Source: JAAYXS01 sp043820985
GTDB lineage: Bacteria; Planctomycetota; Phycisphaerae; UBA1845; Fen-1342
Length of the DNA: 14,710 nt
Reading direction: 5' to 3'
NCBI GenBank assembly: GCA_043820985.1
Contig: JBDRDH010000025.1
Location: 1-14,710, forward strand
Made by a program: the position numbers and the translations under genes. This document shows, one piece after another, positions 1-7,422 of this stretch; the stretch's first letter is position 1; the number at the start of each line of letters is the position of its first letter. Under the pieces are notes generated by a model. The model saw only the letters and a program-made list of their open reading frames with translations. It was not told where the DNA came from and ran no database searches.

Positions 1-548
1 TGATCGAGATCAATCCGCAACTGGTTCCAGCCCGGCTCGGCATGCAATTGCTGAATGCCATGTGGTATCGGCGGCTGCCCCGTACTAACCACCAATGAAA
101 AAACGCAATCCGTGTCCGGGACAAAGACGCTCATCGTCAACGCCGCGAATTTGCGCCAATCGCCGGGTGGGCTCGGCTGATTCAACTGGCGCACGTCCAG
201 TACCAACGCATGCTCGGGCGTGGGCAGCATGACCGCCAGCCCGTAATCATCAGTCGTGGGTATAGGCCCAACCTGTGGCGGTGATGTTTCATTCGCATCC
301 GGACCGATCACGCGAAACCACCCGGCTTGCGCGGGAGTCGCAAAATCCACGATGACCGGTCCATCGACTGTCAGGTTGGATGTTGAGGAAGGACTGGCGG
401 GTTGTGTTGTAACCGCGGTCTTCTTTCCGGCGGACAACATGGCGTCGCAGCCCATCAGGACCAGCAGGAGAACAGGCAATACACCACGGCACACCGCCAG
501 TGTGCCGGGTGCGCGCCGCGAAATCCCGTGCTCAGCCGCTATACGCAT
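1..548 (-). CDS. Putative lipoprotein, 3' end outside window
   Basis: An open leftward frame runs from an ATG at 548 to the window edge with no stop (182 codons visible). The N-terminus is basic, then hydrophobic (VLPVLLLVLMGC), ending in a lipobox-like LMGC with Cys34. A Thr/Ser/Pro-rich linker and a non-repetitive domain with several Trp and Pro residues follow. The stretch WNQLRIDLDQ near the edge looks like a beta-sandwich strand, but I cannot name a family. The first 17 bases overlap the end of lpdA, which points to co-transcription and translational coupling. No good ribosome site precedes the ATG. A GTG at 494 (codon 19) would leave a more compact signal peptide and is an alternative start. 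Export as a lipoprotein is inferred from the signal; function is unknown. Confidence 0.68.
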   Translation of the reverse strand, partial: MRIAAEHGISRRAPGTLAVCRGVLPVLLLVLMGCDAMLSAGKKTAVTTQPASPSSTSNLTVDGPVIVDFATPAQAGWFRVIGPDANETSPPQVGPIPTTDDYGLAVMLPTPEHALVLDVRQLNQPSPPGDWRKFAALTMSVFVPDTDCVFSLVVSTGQPPIPHGIQQLHAEPGWNQLRIDLD

Positions 549-1947
549 GTATCGCCGAGCCAAAAACACTTTCCGCTGCCTCCATAATCGTCTCGGAAGT
601 CGTCGGATGGGGATGAATCGTCCTCGCCAGATCCTTGACCGTGGCCCCCATTTCCATGGCCAGCACGGCTTCGGCGATCAGGTCGCCGGCGTGCTCACCG
701 ACGATACCCACCCCCAGCACGCGCTGCGACTCCGCGTCGGCAATGATCTTCGTCGTACCCGCGGGACGCCCCATTGTCAGCGCGCGGCTGTTCGCCCCCC
801 ACCGAAACTTGCCAATCTTGATACTTAGATTTTGCTCCTTGGCCTCGGCTTCAGTGATCCCACACCAGGCGATCTCCGGACTGGAGTATACCACCGCCGG
901 TATGGCCCGCGCCTCGAACACACTCGGCTTACCGGCGATAACCTCCGCCGCGACGATACCCTCGCGACTGGCCTTGTGAGCCAACATGGGATTACCAATC
1001 ACGTCGCCAATCGCGTAAATATGCTTCTCGGATGTCCGCAGCGTCTTGTCGGCCTCGATGAAGCCGTACTCGTTGATGGTTACCCGCGTGTTTTCCAAAC
1101 CCAGGTCCGCCGAGTTGGGATAACGGCCCACCGAACTCAGCACGCGCTCGAAAGTCTCCGAGTGCCTTTTATCACGAACCGAAAAACTGACCTCAATACC
1201 CGCGTCGCTTCGCCGGGCGGATTCGAGCTGGGCATTAACATGGATGGCGGCGAACTGTTTTCTCAGCCGAGCCAGCAGCGGACGCGCCAGGTCGGCGTCG
1301 CACCCGGTCATTACATGCGGCAGGGCCTCCACGACGGTAACCTGGCTACCCAGCAGGGCGTAAACCTGCCCCAGCTCCAAACCAATATATCCGCCGCCAA
1401 CCACCAGCAGGGTCCCAGGGATATCAGGTAAATCAAGAGCATCAGCCGCGCTCATGCAACAGTCGGCCGGCATGATCTCCGCCGGCAGGAACTTCGGACT
1501 CGAACCCGTGGCGATGATGGCATCTTTGAATCTCATGTGTGTCGGATCAGAGCCATCCACGCCTACAGTCTGTGAATCCTCAAAACGAGCCCGGCCTTGA
1601 ATTACCCGAATCCGACGCTTCTTTGCCAGCTTTTTCACGCCGCCGCATAACTTGTCGATCACCGACTGTTTCCATTCGCGCAACCTGGTGACATCCACGT
1701 CCGGCGTGTTGAAGGTCACGCCATAACCACTGGCTTCGCCAGCGCTTTCAATCAGATGTGCCACGTGCAGCAGAGCCTTGGAGGGAACGCAGCCTTCACG
1801 CAAACAGACGCCGCCGAGAGTATCAGCCTGGTCGACGAGCGTAGTCTCGATACCCAAATCGGCAGCGCGAAAAGCGGCGACATAACCACCCGGACCGCCG
1901 CCAATCACCAGTAGTTGAGTCTCTTCCGTCAGTTCACCGACAGCCAC
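532..1947 (-). CDS. lpdA: Dihydrolipoyl dehydrogenase (E3)
   Basis: FAD-dependent dihydrolipoamide:NAD+ oxidoreductase, the E3 subunit shared by the pyruvate, 2-oxoglutarate and branched-chain dehydrogenase complexes and the glycine cleavage system. The 471-residue length is normal. Visible in order: FAD-binding GGGPGG at residues 16-21; the redox disulfide in GGVCLREGCVPSK (Cys48 and Cys53); the ATGS motif; NAD-binding GGGYIGLELG near 184-193; the second FAD motif YAIGDV; and the C-terminal HPHPTTSE with catalytic His447 and Glu452. The start is GTG at 1947, preceded by AAAGGGA at a workable distance. No E1, E2 or lipoyl-protein gene is in the window, so the partner complex is not shown. The downstream lipoprotein overlaps its last 17 bases. 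Identification is secure; the exact complex served is not. Confidence 0.96.
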   Translation of the reverse strand: MAVGELTEETQLLVIGGGPGGYVAAFRAADLGIETTLVDQADTLGGVCLREGCVPSKALLHVAHLIESAGEASGYGVTFNTPDVDVTRLREWKQSVIDKLCGGVKKLAKKRRIRVIQGRARFEDSQTVGVDGSDPTHMRFKDAIIATGSSPKFLPAEIMPADCCMSAADALDLPDIPGTLLVVGGGYIGLELGQVYALLGSQVTVVEALPHVMTGCDADLARPLLARLRKQFAAIHVNAQLESARRSDAGIEVSFSVRDKRHSETFERVLSSVGRYPNSADLGLENTRVTINEYGFIEADKTLRTSEKHIYAIGDVIGNPMLAHKASREGIVAAEVIAGKPSVFEARAIPAVVYSSPEIAWCGITEAEAKEQNLSIKIGKFRWGANSRALTMGRPAGTTKIIADAESQRVLGVGIVGEHAGDLIAEAVLAMEMGATVKDLARTIHPHPTTSETIMEAAESVFGSAIHAYSG

Positions 1948-2025
1948 AGTGTTTCCCTTTCAACCGGTGAGCGGATATCTCCGCCGACACGTTACTCCAA
2001 TATTGCCGCGCTGGCCGGTACAATC

Positions 2026-2041
2026 TGGCCGCTAGCGGCCA
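2026..2041. repeat. Perfect 16-bp palindrome, possible operator
   Basis: TGGCCGCTAGCGGCCA is identical to its own reverse complement. It lies between the divergent lpdA and ABC permease genes, just downstream of the candidate lpdA -10 box, so it would fall at the start of the lpdA transcript. It could be a repressor operator or an RNA hairpin in the leader. The palindrome is directly seen; its role is inferred. Confidence 0.5.
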
Positions 2042-2051
2042 TCCGCTGTTG

Positions 2052-2080
2052 ACTATCCTGCTCCGCAACCGGCTTGTCAA
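2052..2080 (-). promoter_or_regulatory. Candidate sigma-70-type promoter for lpdA
   Basis: On the minus strand a perfect -35 TTGACA (2075-2080) is followed after 17 bases by GATAGT (2052-2057). GATAGT matches four of six positions of the -10 consensus, including the conserved A2 and final T. It lies about 105 bases before the lpdA GTG. The -35 is good and the -10 mediocre, so this is only a candidate. Confidence 0.35.
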
Positions 2081-2109
2081 CGACCACATCGCAAGGGACA
2101 CTGGCGATA

Positions 2110-3699
2110 ATGGGTGTGGTAAGGAATATCCTGTTGACTTGCCTGTTAGCCGGTGGGGCGGTCTGGGCCGGGCTCTGCCTGGCATGGCCATTGGCAGGTA
2201 CGCTGGGTGAAACTCTGACTTCCACGCAGTGGGCCGAGGCCATGATTGGTCCCCGACGGCTGGGCCTTCTGACGCGGGGGGGGATCATCGCCCTCGCGTC
2301 AGCGGCATTGGCACAAATCCTCGGAACCGGATTGGCGGCGGGAATGATCGGGGCCCGCGCCAGCATTCAGCGCGGCGTTACCATCTGGCTTGGATTGGTC
2401 GTCCTCCTGACTCCGCCCTACATCTATGCCTATGCCTGGAGCCTGTTGCTGCTACCCGGCGGAGTGATGGTTGGGGCAACGGGAGCACTGCAATGGCCAC
2501 CCTGGCTGGTGCATGAGGGGCGGGCAATCTGGTGCCTGGGCACGTGGCTGACCCCGGTCGCCGCCGTGCTGCTGGCCAGTGGCTGGCGCATTGCAGGACG
2601 ATCGGCGTATACTCTGACCCTGCCTGATGCCACTCCACTGCGTGCGCTATGGCGCGGTGCCGCCGGAGCCATGAGTCCCTGGCTGCTGGTCAGCATGATT
2701 GCCTGTACGCTGCTCAGTAGTACGGAACACACCGTCTGTGATTTATGCCAGGCCCCAACCTGGAACACCGAGCTTCTGGCGGAAATACAGAATCGGCGCG
2801 TGCCGGCGGGATTGTTGGCCTGGCCTCAGATGGCAATCGTCGGTTTCCTGCTACTGGGTCTCTGGCCCTTTCGCAACCGGTTGCGACAGAGTCTGCACGA
2901 CCTGGCCGACTGGGATGCGGCCGATGAGGTGGGTGGCAGAATGAAGCCTTGGGGGCACGTCACGCGCTTACTAGCCACGAGCGGCGTGTGTGTTCTGTTG
3001 TTGTTACCAATGTTGATTCTGCTTGGTAATCTGCGTGAAGTTGATGCCCTGGCGCGGACCTGGATCAGCTTCCCGCATGAGTGGCCGGACGGGCTCTTGT
3101 GCGCGGGCGGCTGTGTGATCATAAGTGCGTGGTTAGCCTTGGCAGTGGATTACATCCTGACACATCCACGCAGACACATTATTCCACGTCTGGTCTGTAA
3201 ATTAGTCATAGCGCTGGCCCTGATTGCGGCGATACTGCCACCAGCGGTGATCGGCGACGCTTTCCTGGTAGCCTATTTGAAATGGCCAATTATCAGTGAC
3301 TACTGGCCAGTGCTTAGTATTACCACCGCGGCGCGTTTCGTAATCATTATGATCCTGGCCCTAAGAATAAGCGGTAGGGGACGTGGCATGGATCTTTCAA
3401 GTGTGGCGACGACCGATGGAGCGGATTGGGCCGGGGCGTACCTGCGCGTGCGGCTGCCATTATGCCTGCCGGCATTGGGGGGAGCGGCCGTGATCGTGGG
3501 TTTGTTGGCGCTATTGGAAGTGCCAGCCAGCCTGTTGGTACGACCACCCGGCCTTGAGAGCGTGGCCCTGACGCTCTTCAACCACATGCACTACGGTCGT
3601 GCCGACGAGATTGTCGCGCTGTCACTGTATGTCTTGTTATTTGTGGCCCTGGGAGTCGGGGGCTGGGGTCTGTTGCGGCGGGCGACCGTGCGCGAATAG
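2110..3699 (+). CDS. ABC transporter permease, FbpB/ThiP-like two-domain type
   Basis: A polytopic inner-membrane protein with about 12 hydrophobic segments in two similar halves, the layout of fused permeases of ferric iron, thiamine or related binding-protein-dependent importers. The first half contains the feature EHTVCDLCQAPTWNTE followed by a membrane segment. I recognise this as the FbpB-like pattern of an acidic residue, then a TxxxE or TxxxY-type motif. The second half has TDGADWAGAYLRVRLPLCLPAL near 450, a degenerate EAA loop that would contact the ATPase. I chose the ATG at 2110 (529 aa), which has AAGGGA at 2093-2098. The frame stays open to a TTG at 2074 that lacks a ribosome site. 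No ATP-binding or solute-binding protein gene is adjacent, so the substrate is unknown; iron is the first guess. The gene converges on the FHA gene with 26 bases between the stops. Confidence 0.8.
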   Translation: MGVVRNILLTCLLAGGAVWAGLCLAWPLAGTLGETLTSTQWAEAMIGPRRLGLLTRGGIIALASAALAQILGTGLAAGMIGARASIQRGVTIWLGLVVLLTPPYIYAYAWSLLLLPGGVMVGATGALQWPPWLVHEGRAIWCLGTWLTPVAAVLLASGWRIAGRSAYTLTLPDATPLRALWRGAAGAMSPWLLVSMIACTLLSSTEHTVCDLCQAPTWNTELLAEIQNRRVPAGLLAWPQMAIVGFLLLGLWPFRNRLRQSLHDLADWDAADEVGGRMKPWGHVTRLLATSGVCVLLLLPMLILLGNLREVDALARTWISFPHEWPDGLLCAGGCVIISAWLALAVDYILTHPRRHIIPRLVCKLVIALALIAAILPPAVIGDAFLVAYLKWPIISDYWPVLSITTAARFVIIMILALRISGRGRGMDLSSVATTDGADWAGAYLRVRLPLCLPALGGAAVIVGLLALLEVPASLLVRPPGLESVALTLFNHMHYGRADEIVALSLYVLLFVALGVGGWGLLRRATVRE

Positions 3700-3725
3700 G
3701 CTGGAGGCGGCTCGCCCAATCGCGA

Positions 3726-5360
3726 TCATGGCCGATACTGAATTGCCAACAATGTCAGGTCGTCGGCATTCTTTTTCCCGGCCAGGTGCGCACGTACGAT
3801 TTCCAGCGTAGTCCGCAATGTGGCCTCGGTGCCGGGGCGCGACAGAGCGGCGAGCGCGGCGGTGACCATCTCCAATCCAAGCATCTGCCCCGCGGTTGAT
3901 TCAGCCTCGATCAGACCGTCTGTGTAAAAAAGCAACACTCCGGCGTGTTGTGACGGCTCAATCCGATGGACGCTGTATTCTTCGCCCAGATCCACCCCCA
4001 GCGGGAGTGAGCTTTCATAAGCAGATAACGCTGTATCAGACTGGCCAACTATGATTGGTTGCGGGTGTCCGGCATTGACGTACTCGATCATGCCGCTGTC
4101 GGAATGGATGCGGCCCAGAATCGCGGTGATGAAGACACTCGAAGTCGTGTTGTCGTAAATCAAGCGATTGATACGATTGGTCAACTCGGGCAGCGGAGTG
4201 CTGGCGGTCAGTGCCCCGCGCACGGCGGCTTGCAGATTGGCGACAATAAGCGCCGCCGGCAGACCATGACCGGTGACATCCGCGATCACGAAACCAATCG
4301 CGTCGTCGCCTAGTGGGAAATAGTCAAAGTAATCACCACCAACGGCGGAAGAAGGCTCATTATAACCGTCCATGGCCACGGAGCCGGCGCGGAGCGGTGC
4401 CGCCGGCAGGAGATCACATTGAATCTGGCGCGCCGCTTCGAGTTCGGCATACATCTTCTGGGAACGGACATATTCCTTAAACAAACTCAGGTTGGCCAGC
4501 CCAATGCCCACTTGTTGCGCGATGGCCGCCAGGAAGTCCACGTCGCTTGAAGTGTAGGTGGCGGCGCGCGTGATCCGGTCGCCATAGATCACGCCGAGGA
4601 TCTCTTCCCGATTGAAAATCGGCACGCACAAGGCCGAGCAGATTGGGAAACGTACCAGGCTATCGCTGAGATTGCCGACCAGATCAGTGGCGGGATTGTT
4701 GACCACGGCGCGTTCACCATGGATCAGGGCGCGGTTGATCAGCGTGCGGCTGATCTTGTAGGCGCCGGATTCGTCGGTCTCGACATTGCGCGTGACGGGC
4801 AATTCCGCTTCGCCCCGAGGTGTTTTGAGGGCGATCAGTCCGCGCTCGAAGTTCAAGGCTTCACAGCAGGCATCGAGCGCCTGTTCGAGCAGTTGCTTGC
4901 GTTCGAACGCCCCCCCGATCCGCGCGGTCAGGCTCATCAGAAGCGCCAGCCGTTGCTGGCTGAGATCGAGCCCGCGGCTGGATGGGAAGAAGCGGGTCGT
5001 GCCCGTGCTTTCCGGCGTGTCTGGCACGAAGGTTATGGCTGATATGCTGGCGGCCGCTGGAGAGGGAGCATCGGCGACGGCCAGTTCATGTCCACCAATA
5101 CGGATGATGCGGAACGCCGGGTGAGTTTCATTGCGGAACGCTTCGCGATCATCAACGCGCGTGCCGTTCTTGGAGTTGGTATCCGACACCAGGATATGCC
5201 CACGGTCATCGATCCAGATCTCGGCGTGCTCGCGCGAGACCTCGGCATCATCCGGGAGCACGATATCACAACAGTCGGCGCGGCCGACGCGCAGAGGTTG
5301 TGTGGTCACTTCGTAACGGTGAGTAGCACCACCGAAAGTGGATAAAACCAGAGAGGGCAT
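3726..5360 (-). CDS. FHA-GAF-SpoIIE/PP2C serine phosphatase
   Basis: A 544-residue cytosolic signalling protein without membrane segments. Residues 1-97 form an FHA domain that binds phosphothreonine, with the conserved G26-R27, S42-R43-x-H45 and N65-G66-T67. Residues about 138-298 are a GAF sensor domain, followed by a short helical linker. Residues about 305-544 are a SpoIIE/RsbU-type PP2C phosphatase with its metal-binding acids intact: GGDYFDYF (Asp343), IADVTGHG (Asp361), YTDGLIEA (Asp481) and the terminal NADDLTLL. Family members dephosphorylate anti-sigma-factor antagonists or other Ser/Thr-phosphorylated proteins. Here the FHA domain presumably docks a kinase substrate. No anti-sigma factor, antagonist or kinase gene is nearby, so the target is unknown. 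The start is ATG at 5360, with GGGTAGG just upstream. The gene lies 5 bases after the 66-residue ORF and is presumably co-transcribed with it. Confidence 0.93.
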   Translation of the reverse strand: MPSLVLSTFGGATHRYEVTTQPLRVGRADCCDIVLPDDAEVSREHAEIWIDDRGHILVSDTNSKNGTRVDDREAFRNETHPAFRIIRIGGHELAVADAPSPAAASISAITFVPDTPESTGTTRFFPSSRGLDLSQQRLALLMSLTARIGGAFERKQLLEQALDACCEALNFERGLIALKTPRGEAELPVTRNVETDESGAYKISRTLINRALIHGERAVVNNPATDLVGNLSDSLVRFPICSALCVPIFNREEILGVIYGDRITRAATYTSSDVDFLAAIAQQVGIGLANLSLFKEYVRSQKMYAELEAARQIQCDLLPAAPLRAGSVAMDGYNEPSSAVGGDYFDYFPLGDDAIGFVIADVTGHGLPAALIVANLQAAVRGALTASTPLPELTNRINRLIYDNTTSSVFITAILGRIHSDSGMIEYVNAGHPQPIIVGQSDTALSAYESSLPLGVDLGEEYSVHRIEPSQHAGVLLFYTDGLIEAESTAGQMLGLEMVTAALAALSRPGTEATLRTTLEIVRAHLAGKKNADDLTLLAIQYRP

Positions 5361-5365
5361 CGAGC

Positions 5366-5566
5366 CTACCCGAAATACAAGTAAATAAACGCTTCCGCCA
5401 TCGACAGGATCGTGCTGTCGGGCAGCGACAACGCGTTGGATGCCGCGCCGGGGGACAAGAGTAGATCAATGTTATCTTCAAGATTCACCAGGTAACCGCT
5501 GGTCGCCAGAAATCCCGCGGCCGGGACATAAGCCGCCAGGGTCTGCCAGCGTAAAGGGCGTCGCAT
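5366..5566 (-). CDS. Small exported-looking protein, 66 aa, unknown
   Basis: A short gene that looks real. Its ATG at 5566 follows a textbook GAGGAGG at seven bases, a TATAAT element lies 58 bases further up, and its stop is 5 bases from the next start. The product has a basic N-terminus (MRRPLRW), a hydrophobic stretch (residues 10-26) ending in ATSGYL, an acidic middle (NLEDNIDLLLSP) and a hydrophobic, aromatic C-terminus (AFIYLYFG). The ATSG motif resembles a lipobox in which the cysteine is tyrosine. I recall similar orphan small proteins in planctomycetes, some with a real lipobox, but have no named family. It could be exported or membrane-associated. Pairing with the FHA-GAF-PP2C gene suggests a linked role, but nothing shows what it is. 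Confidence 0.72.
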   Translation of the reverse strand: MRRPLRWQTLAAYVPAAGFLATSGYLVNLEDNIDLLLSPGAASNALSLPDSTILSMAEAFIYLYFG

Positions 5567-5573
5567 CAGCCAT

Positions 5574-5580
5574 CCTCCTC
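5574..5580 (-). promoter_or_regulatory. Strong Shine-Dalgarno for the 66-aa gene
   Basis: GAGGAGG on the minus strand lies seven bases before the ATG at 5566. It is the best ribosome site in the window and is the main reason to accept this short reading frame and its start. Confidence 0.8.
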
Positions 5581-5623
5581 ATGACACAAAAAGGTGCCGA
5601 GTTTAAGTTCAATCCACGACAGT

Positions 5624-5652
5624 ATTATACTGGAAACCTGACTATTTGTAGC
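5624..5652 (-). promoter_or_regulatory. Candidate promoter for the small-protein/FHA-phosphatase unit
   Basis: A perfect -10 TATAAT is read on the minus strand at 5624-5629. With 17-base spacing the -35 would be GCTACA (5647-5652), a poor match, so an activator or another sigma factor may be needed. It lies between the dnaA terminator and the 66-residue gene, where a separate transcription start is expected. Confidence 0.45.
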
Positions 5653-5753
5653 TGTCGATCCATGCTACCGGCAAATGGGGTGTGTCCGCGATAGAACTTA
5701 TTGCTTGAGGAAGACGGTTCTGAGCAGTTCAGGCTTGGGATTCGGAAGATGGC

Positions 5754-5789
5754 AAAAGAAAACGGCGGCGACAAGGCTGCCACCGCCGT
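5754..5789 (-). terminator. Intrinsic terminator after dnaA
   Basis: Read on the minus strand, 22 bases past the dnaA stop, a 12-bp stem with a four-base GCCT loop (5762-5789; perfect ACGGCGG/CCGCCGT base, two G-T pairs above) is followed directly by TTTCTTTT. This is a strong rho-independent terminator. It separates dnaA from the next two genes, which lie on the same strand. Confidence 0.88.
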
Positions 5790-5811
5790 GAACGCCGCGG
5801 TCCGGGACCCA

Positions 5812-7221
5812 CTAATGGACTTCTCGTTGCCCACGCTGGATTTCCCGCTCAATCTGATCGAGCACGCCGCGCAAGGGTGTTTCCTTCGGGCCCGCCGGCG
5901 TTCGCCAAGTGACCACACCATCCTCCTCTAAAGTCTTCTCGATACGTCGTACCGCCATCAGAACGGTGGAATGATTTTTATTGCCCATCATGCGCCCGAT
6001 TTCGGGAAAACTCAGACGCGTGTGCTTGCGGACCAGATACATCGCCACACCACGTCCCAGGCTGGTGGTGCGGTCGCGCACACGCGAATAGATGGCGTCG
6101 CGCGAGATGGCGAAATAGTTGGCGGTGATACGCTCGATATCGGCGGACTCCGGCGTCCGCGCGGAGGGATCGACGTAATCCTCGACGGCCAGGCGCGCGG
6201 TGGCCAAATCGATGGGCTCTTTCGCGAGCGAGGCCAGGGCCACCAGCTTGTATAAGGCACCCTCCAGCTCGCGGACATTTCCGGTTATTCGCCGGGCGAT
6301 AAAATCCAGAACATCATCACGGACGTCTGCGTGCAAAATGCGCGCCCGACAGCTCAGAATTTCACGTCGCATCGCGAAATCGGGCGGCTCAATTTCCACC
6401 ACCATACCCGCCACCAGCCGGTTAATCAGTGGTTCCGAGAGCGTCGCGATGGTCCGGGGATGGCAGTCGGAAGAGAGTACCACCGCGCTGCCGCAGGTAT
6501 CGATGGCATTGAAAGTATGCAGAAATTCTTCCTGCGTGGCTTTTTTGTTCGCCAGGAAGTGAATGTCGTCGATTACCAGGAGATTGACGTGCCGGAACCG
6601 GGCACGGAAAAGATCGATGCGCCCCGCCTTGACCGCGTAGACGAATTCGTTGGTGAACTCCTCGCCGGATACATACCGCCATTCCAGCGTGGGGTGTGAC
6701 CGGCCGATGCCGTTACAGATGCCCTGGAGCAGGTGTGTCTTACCCAGACCGCATCCGCCGTGCAGAACCAGCGGTGTAAAAGCTTCGCGTGGATTGTGGA
6801 GTATGCTGCGCGCCGCGGAGTACGCCAACTGATTGGAAGGTCCGACCACGAAGGAGTCCAGGTCGCCGCGCAAGTTCGTGGTCCAGCCACGCGTCGCAGT
6901 CTTCTTCGGATTCGGTGGTCGGGTGGGTTTCTCTGGCGGGGTTTTGACGTGTGTATCCACTAAGCCCCCCTCGCCGGCGATTTGGATGTCTACTTGCATG
7001 TCGACTCCCAATACCTCACGAGTAGCATCCAGCAGTTGGTCCATGAAGTTGGATGTTATCCAGCTACCGACGAACGGATTCCGCACGGTCACATTCAGGC
7101 AGTTGCTATCAAGGCTGAATTGCGTCGCATCACCAAACCAGGTGCGAAAGCGGCTGGCCCCGATCCGATCGGCCATTCGCTCGCGAATATGACACACCTG
7201 TTCCGTGGAAGTTGCCGCCAC
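5812..7221 (-). CDS. dnaA: Chromosomal replication initiator DnaA
   Basis: AAA+ ATPase that binds DnaA boxes, assembles at oriC and opens the DNA duplex. Numbering is from the GTG at 7221 (469 aa). Domain I lies at the N-terminus and has an RTWFGDA segment. A short Pro/Lys-rich domain II follows. Domain III has GPSNQLAYSAA, Walker A GGCGLGKT (155-162), Walker B LLVIDDIHF and sensor 2 GNVRELEGA. Domain IV carries the DNA-binding helix-turn-helix ending in GNKNHSTV (413-420). Two departures stand out. The Asp of the usual GGRDHTT-like signature is Asn416. The first arginine of the RLxSR box VII is Pro264, although the finger Arg268 remains. A tail of about 35 residues follows domain IV. I prefer the GTG at 7221, which has GAGG six bases upstream. 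The frame also allows GTG at 7224 and TTG at 7245, the latter without a ribosome site. dnaN is not in the visible flanks. Confidence 0.95.
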   Translation of the reverse strand: MAATSTEQVCHIRERMADRIGASRFRTWFGDATQFSLDSNCLNVTVRNPFVGSWITSNFMDQLLDATREVLGVDMQVDIQIAGEGGLVDTHVKTPPEKPTRPPNPKKTATRGWTTNLRGDLDSFVVGPSNQLAYSAARSILHNPREAFTPLVLHGGCGLGKTHLLQGICNGIGRSHPTLEWRYVSGEEFTNEFVYAVKAGRIDLFRARFRHVNLLVIDDIHFLANKKATQEEFLHTFNAIDTCGSAVVLSSDCHPRTIATLSEPLINRLVAGMVVEIEPPDFAMRREILSCRARILHADVRDDVLDFIARRITGNVRELEGALYKLVALASLAKEPIDLATARLAVEDYVDPSARTPESADIERITANYFAISRDAIYSRVRDRTTSLGRGVAMYLVRKHTRLSFPEIGRMMGNKNHSTVLMAVRRIEKTLEEDGVVTWRTPAGPKETPLRGVLDQIEREIQRGQREVH

Positions 7222-7323
7222 CACCCACCTCAGACTAAGTCCCAAGGCGAATACCGATCAGATATTTAAGTGTCGCAATTATGACGCCGAGTGCAATACT
7301 TGATCCGTGTCCCTCGTTTGCAA

Positions 7324-7332
7324 GGTGGATAA
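7324..7332 (-). promoter_or_regulatory. DnaA box overlapping dnaA -10 element
   Basis: TTATCCACC on the minus strand differs from the consensus TTATCCACA only in the last base. It overlaps the candidate dnaA -10 box by four bases, so bound DnaA would block RNA polymerase. Autorepression of this sort is known for dnaA in other bacteria; here it is inferred from position. Confidence 0.55.
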
Positions 7333-7357
7333 TACCACTTGGCAACATGATTGGCAA
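7329..7357 (-). promoter_or_regulatory. Candidate dnaA promoter
   Basis: On the minus strand, -35 TTGCCA (7352-7357) and -10 TATTAT (7329-7334) each match five of six consensus bases, with exactly 17 bases between. The predicted transcription start is near 7322, giving a leader of about 100 bases before the dnaA GTG. It is the best promoter match in the window. Confidence 0.6.
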
Positions 7358-7358
7358 C
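7339..7358. repeat. Tandem TTGGCAAC repeat over dnaA promoter
   Basis: TTGGCAAC occurs at 7339-7346 and again at 7351-7358, a 12-base period. One copy covers the -35 element of the dnaA promoter and the other sits in the spacer. It may be a binding site for a regulator, or chance. Confidence 0.4.
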
Positions 7359-7375
7359 GCACAAAAGCCTATGAA

Positions 7376-7394
7376 TTACGTGACAAAAACGTAA
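7376..7394. repeat. Inverted repeat upstream of dnaA promoter
   Basis: TTACGT and ACGTAA form a perfect 6-bp inverted repeat around a seven-base AT-rich spacer. It starts about 20 bases upstream of the dnaA -35. It fits a dimeric regulator site in size and place; no factor can be named. Confidence 0.35.
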
Positions 7395-7422
7395 CCCTCG
7401 CACTGTCAATCACTGGCGCCAG

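Noticed and set aside
256..1431. Rightward open frames opposite lpdA and the lipoprotein (for example 256-828 and 832-1431)
   Set aside because: They are antisense to two well-supported leftward genes and show no recognisable motif or ribosome site.
2074..2109. TTG at 2074 as the start of the ABC permease
   Set aside because: No ribosome site. The added residues (STTTSQGTLAI) are not needed, and ATG 2110 has AAGGGA upstream.
3700..3725. Bidirectional terminator between the convergent permease and FHA genes
   Set aside because: Only short GC complementarity and no T run on either side.
7413..7422. CTGGCGCCAG palindrome beside the A9 run as a terminator
   Set aside because: On the plus strand it is followed by A, not T. 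On the minus strand the T run comes before the palindrome, so the order is wrong.
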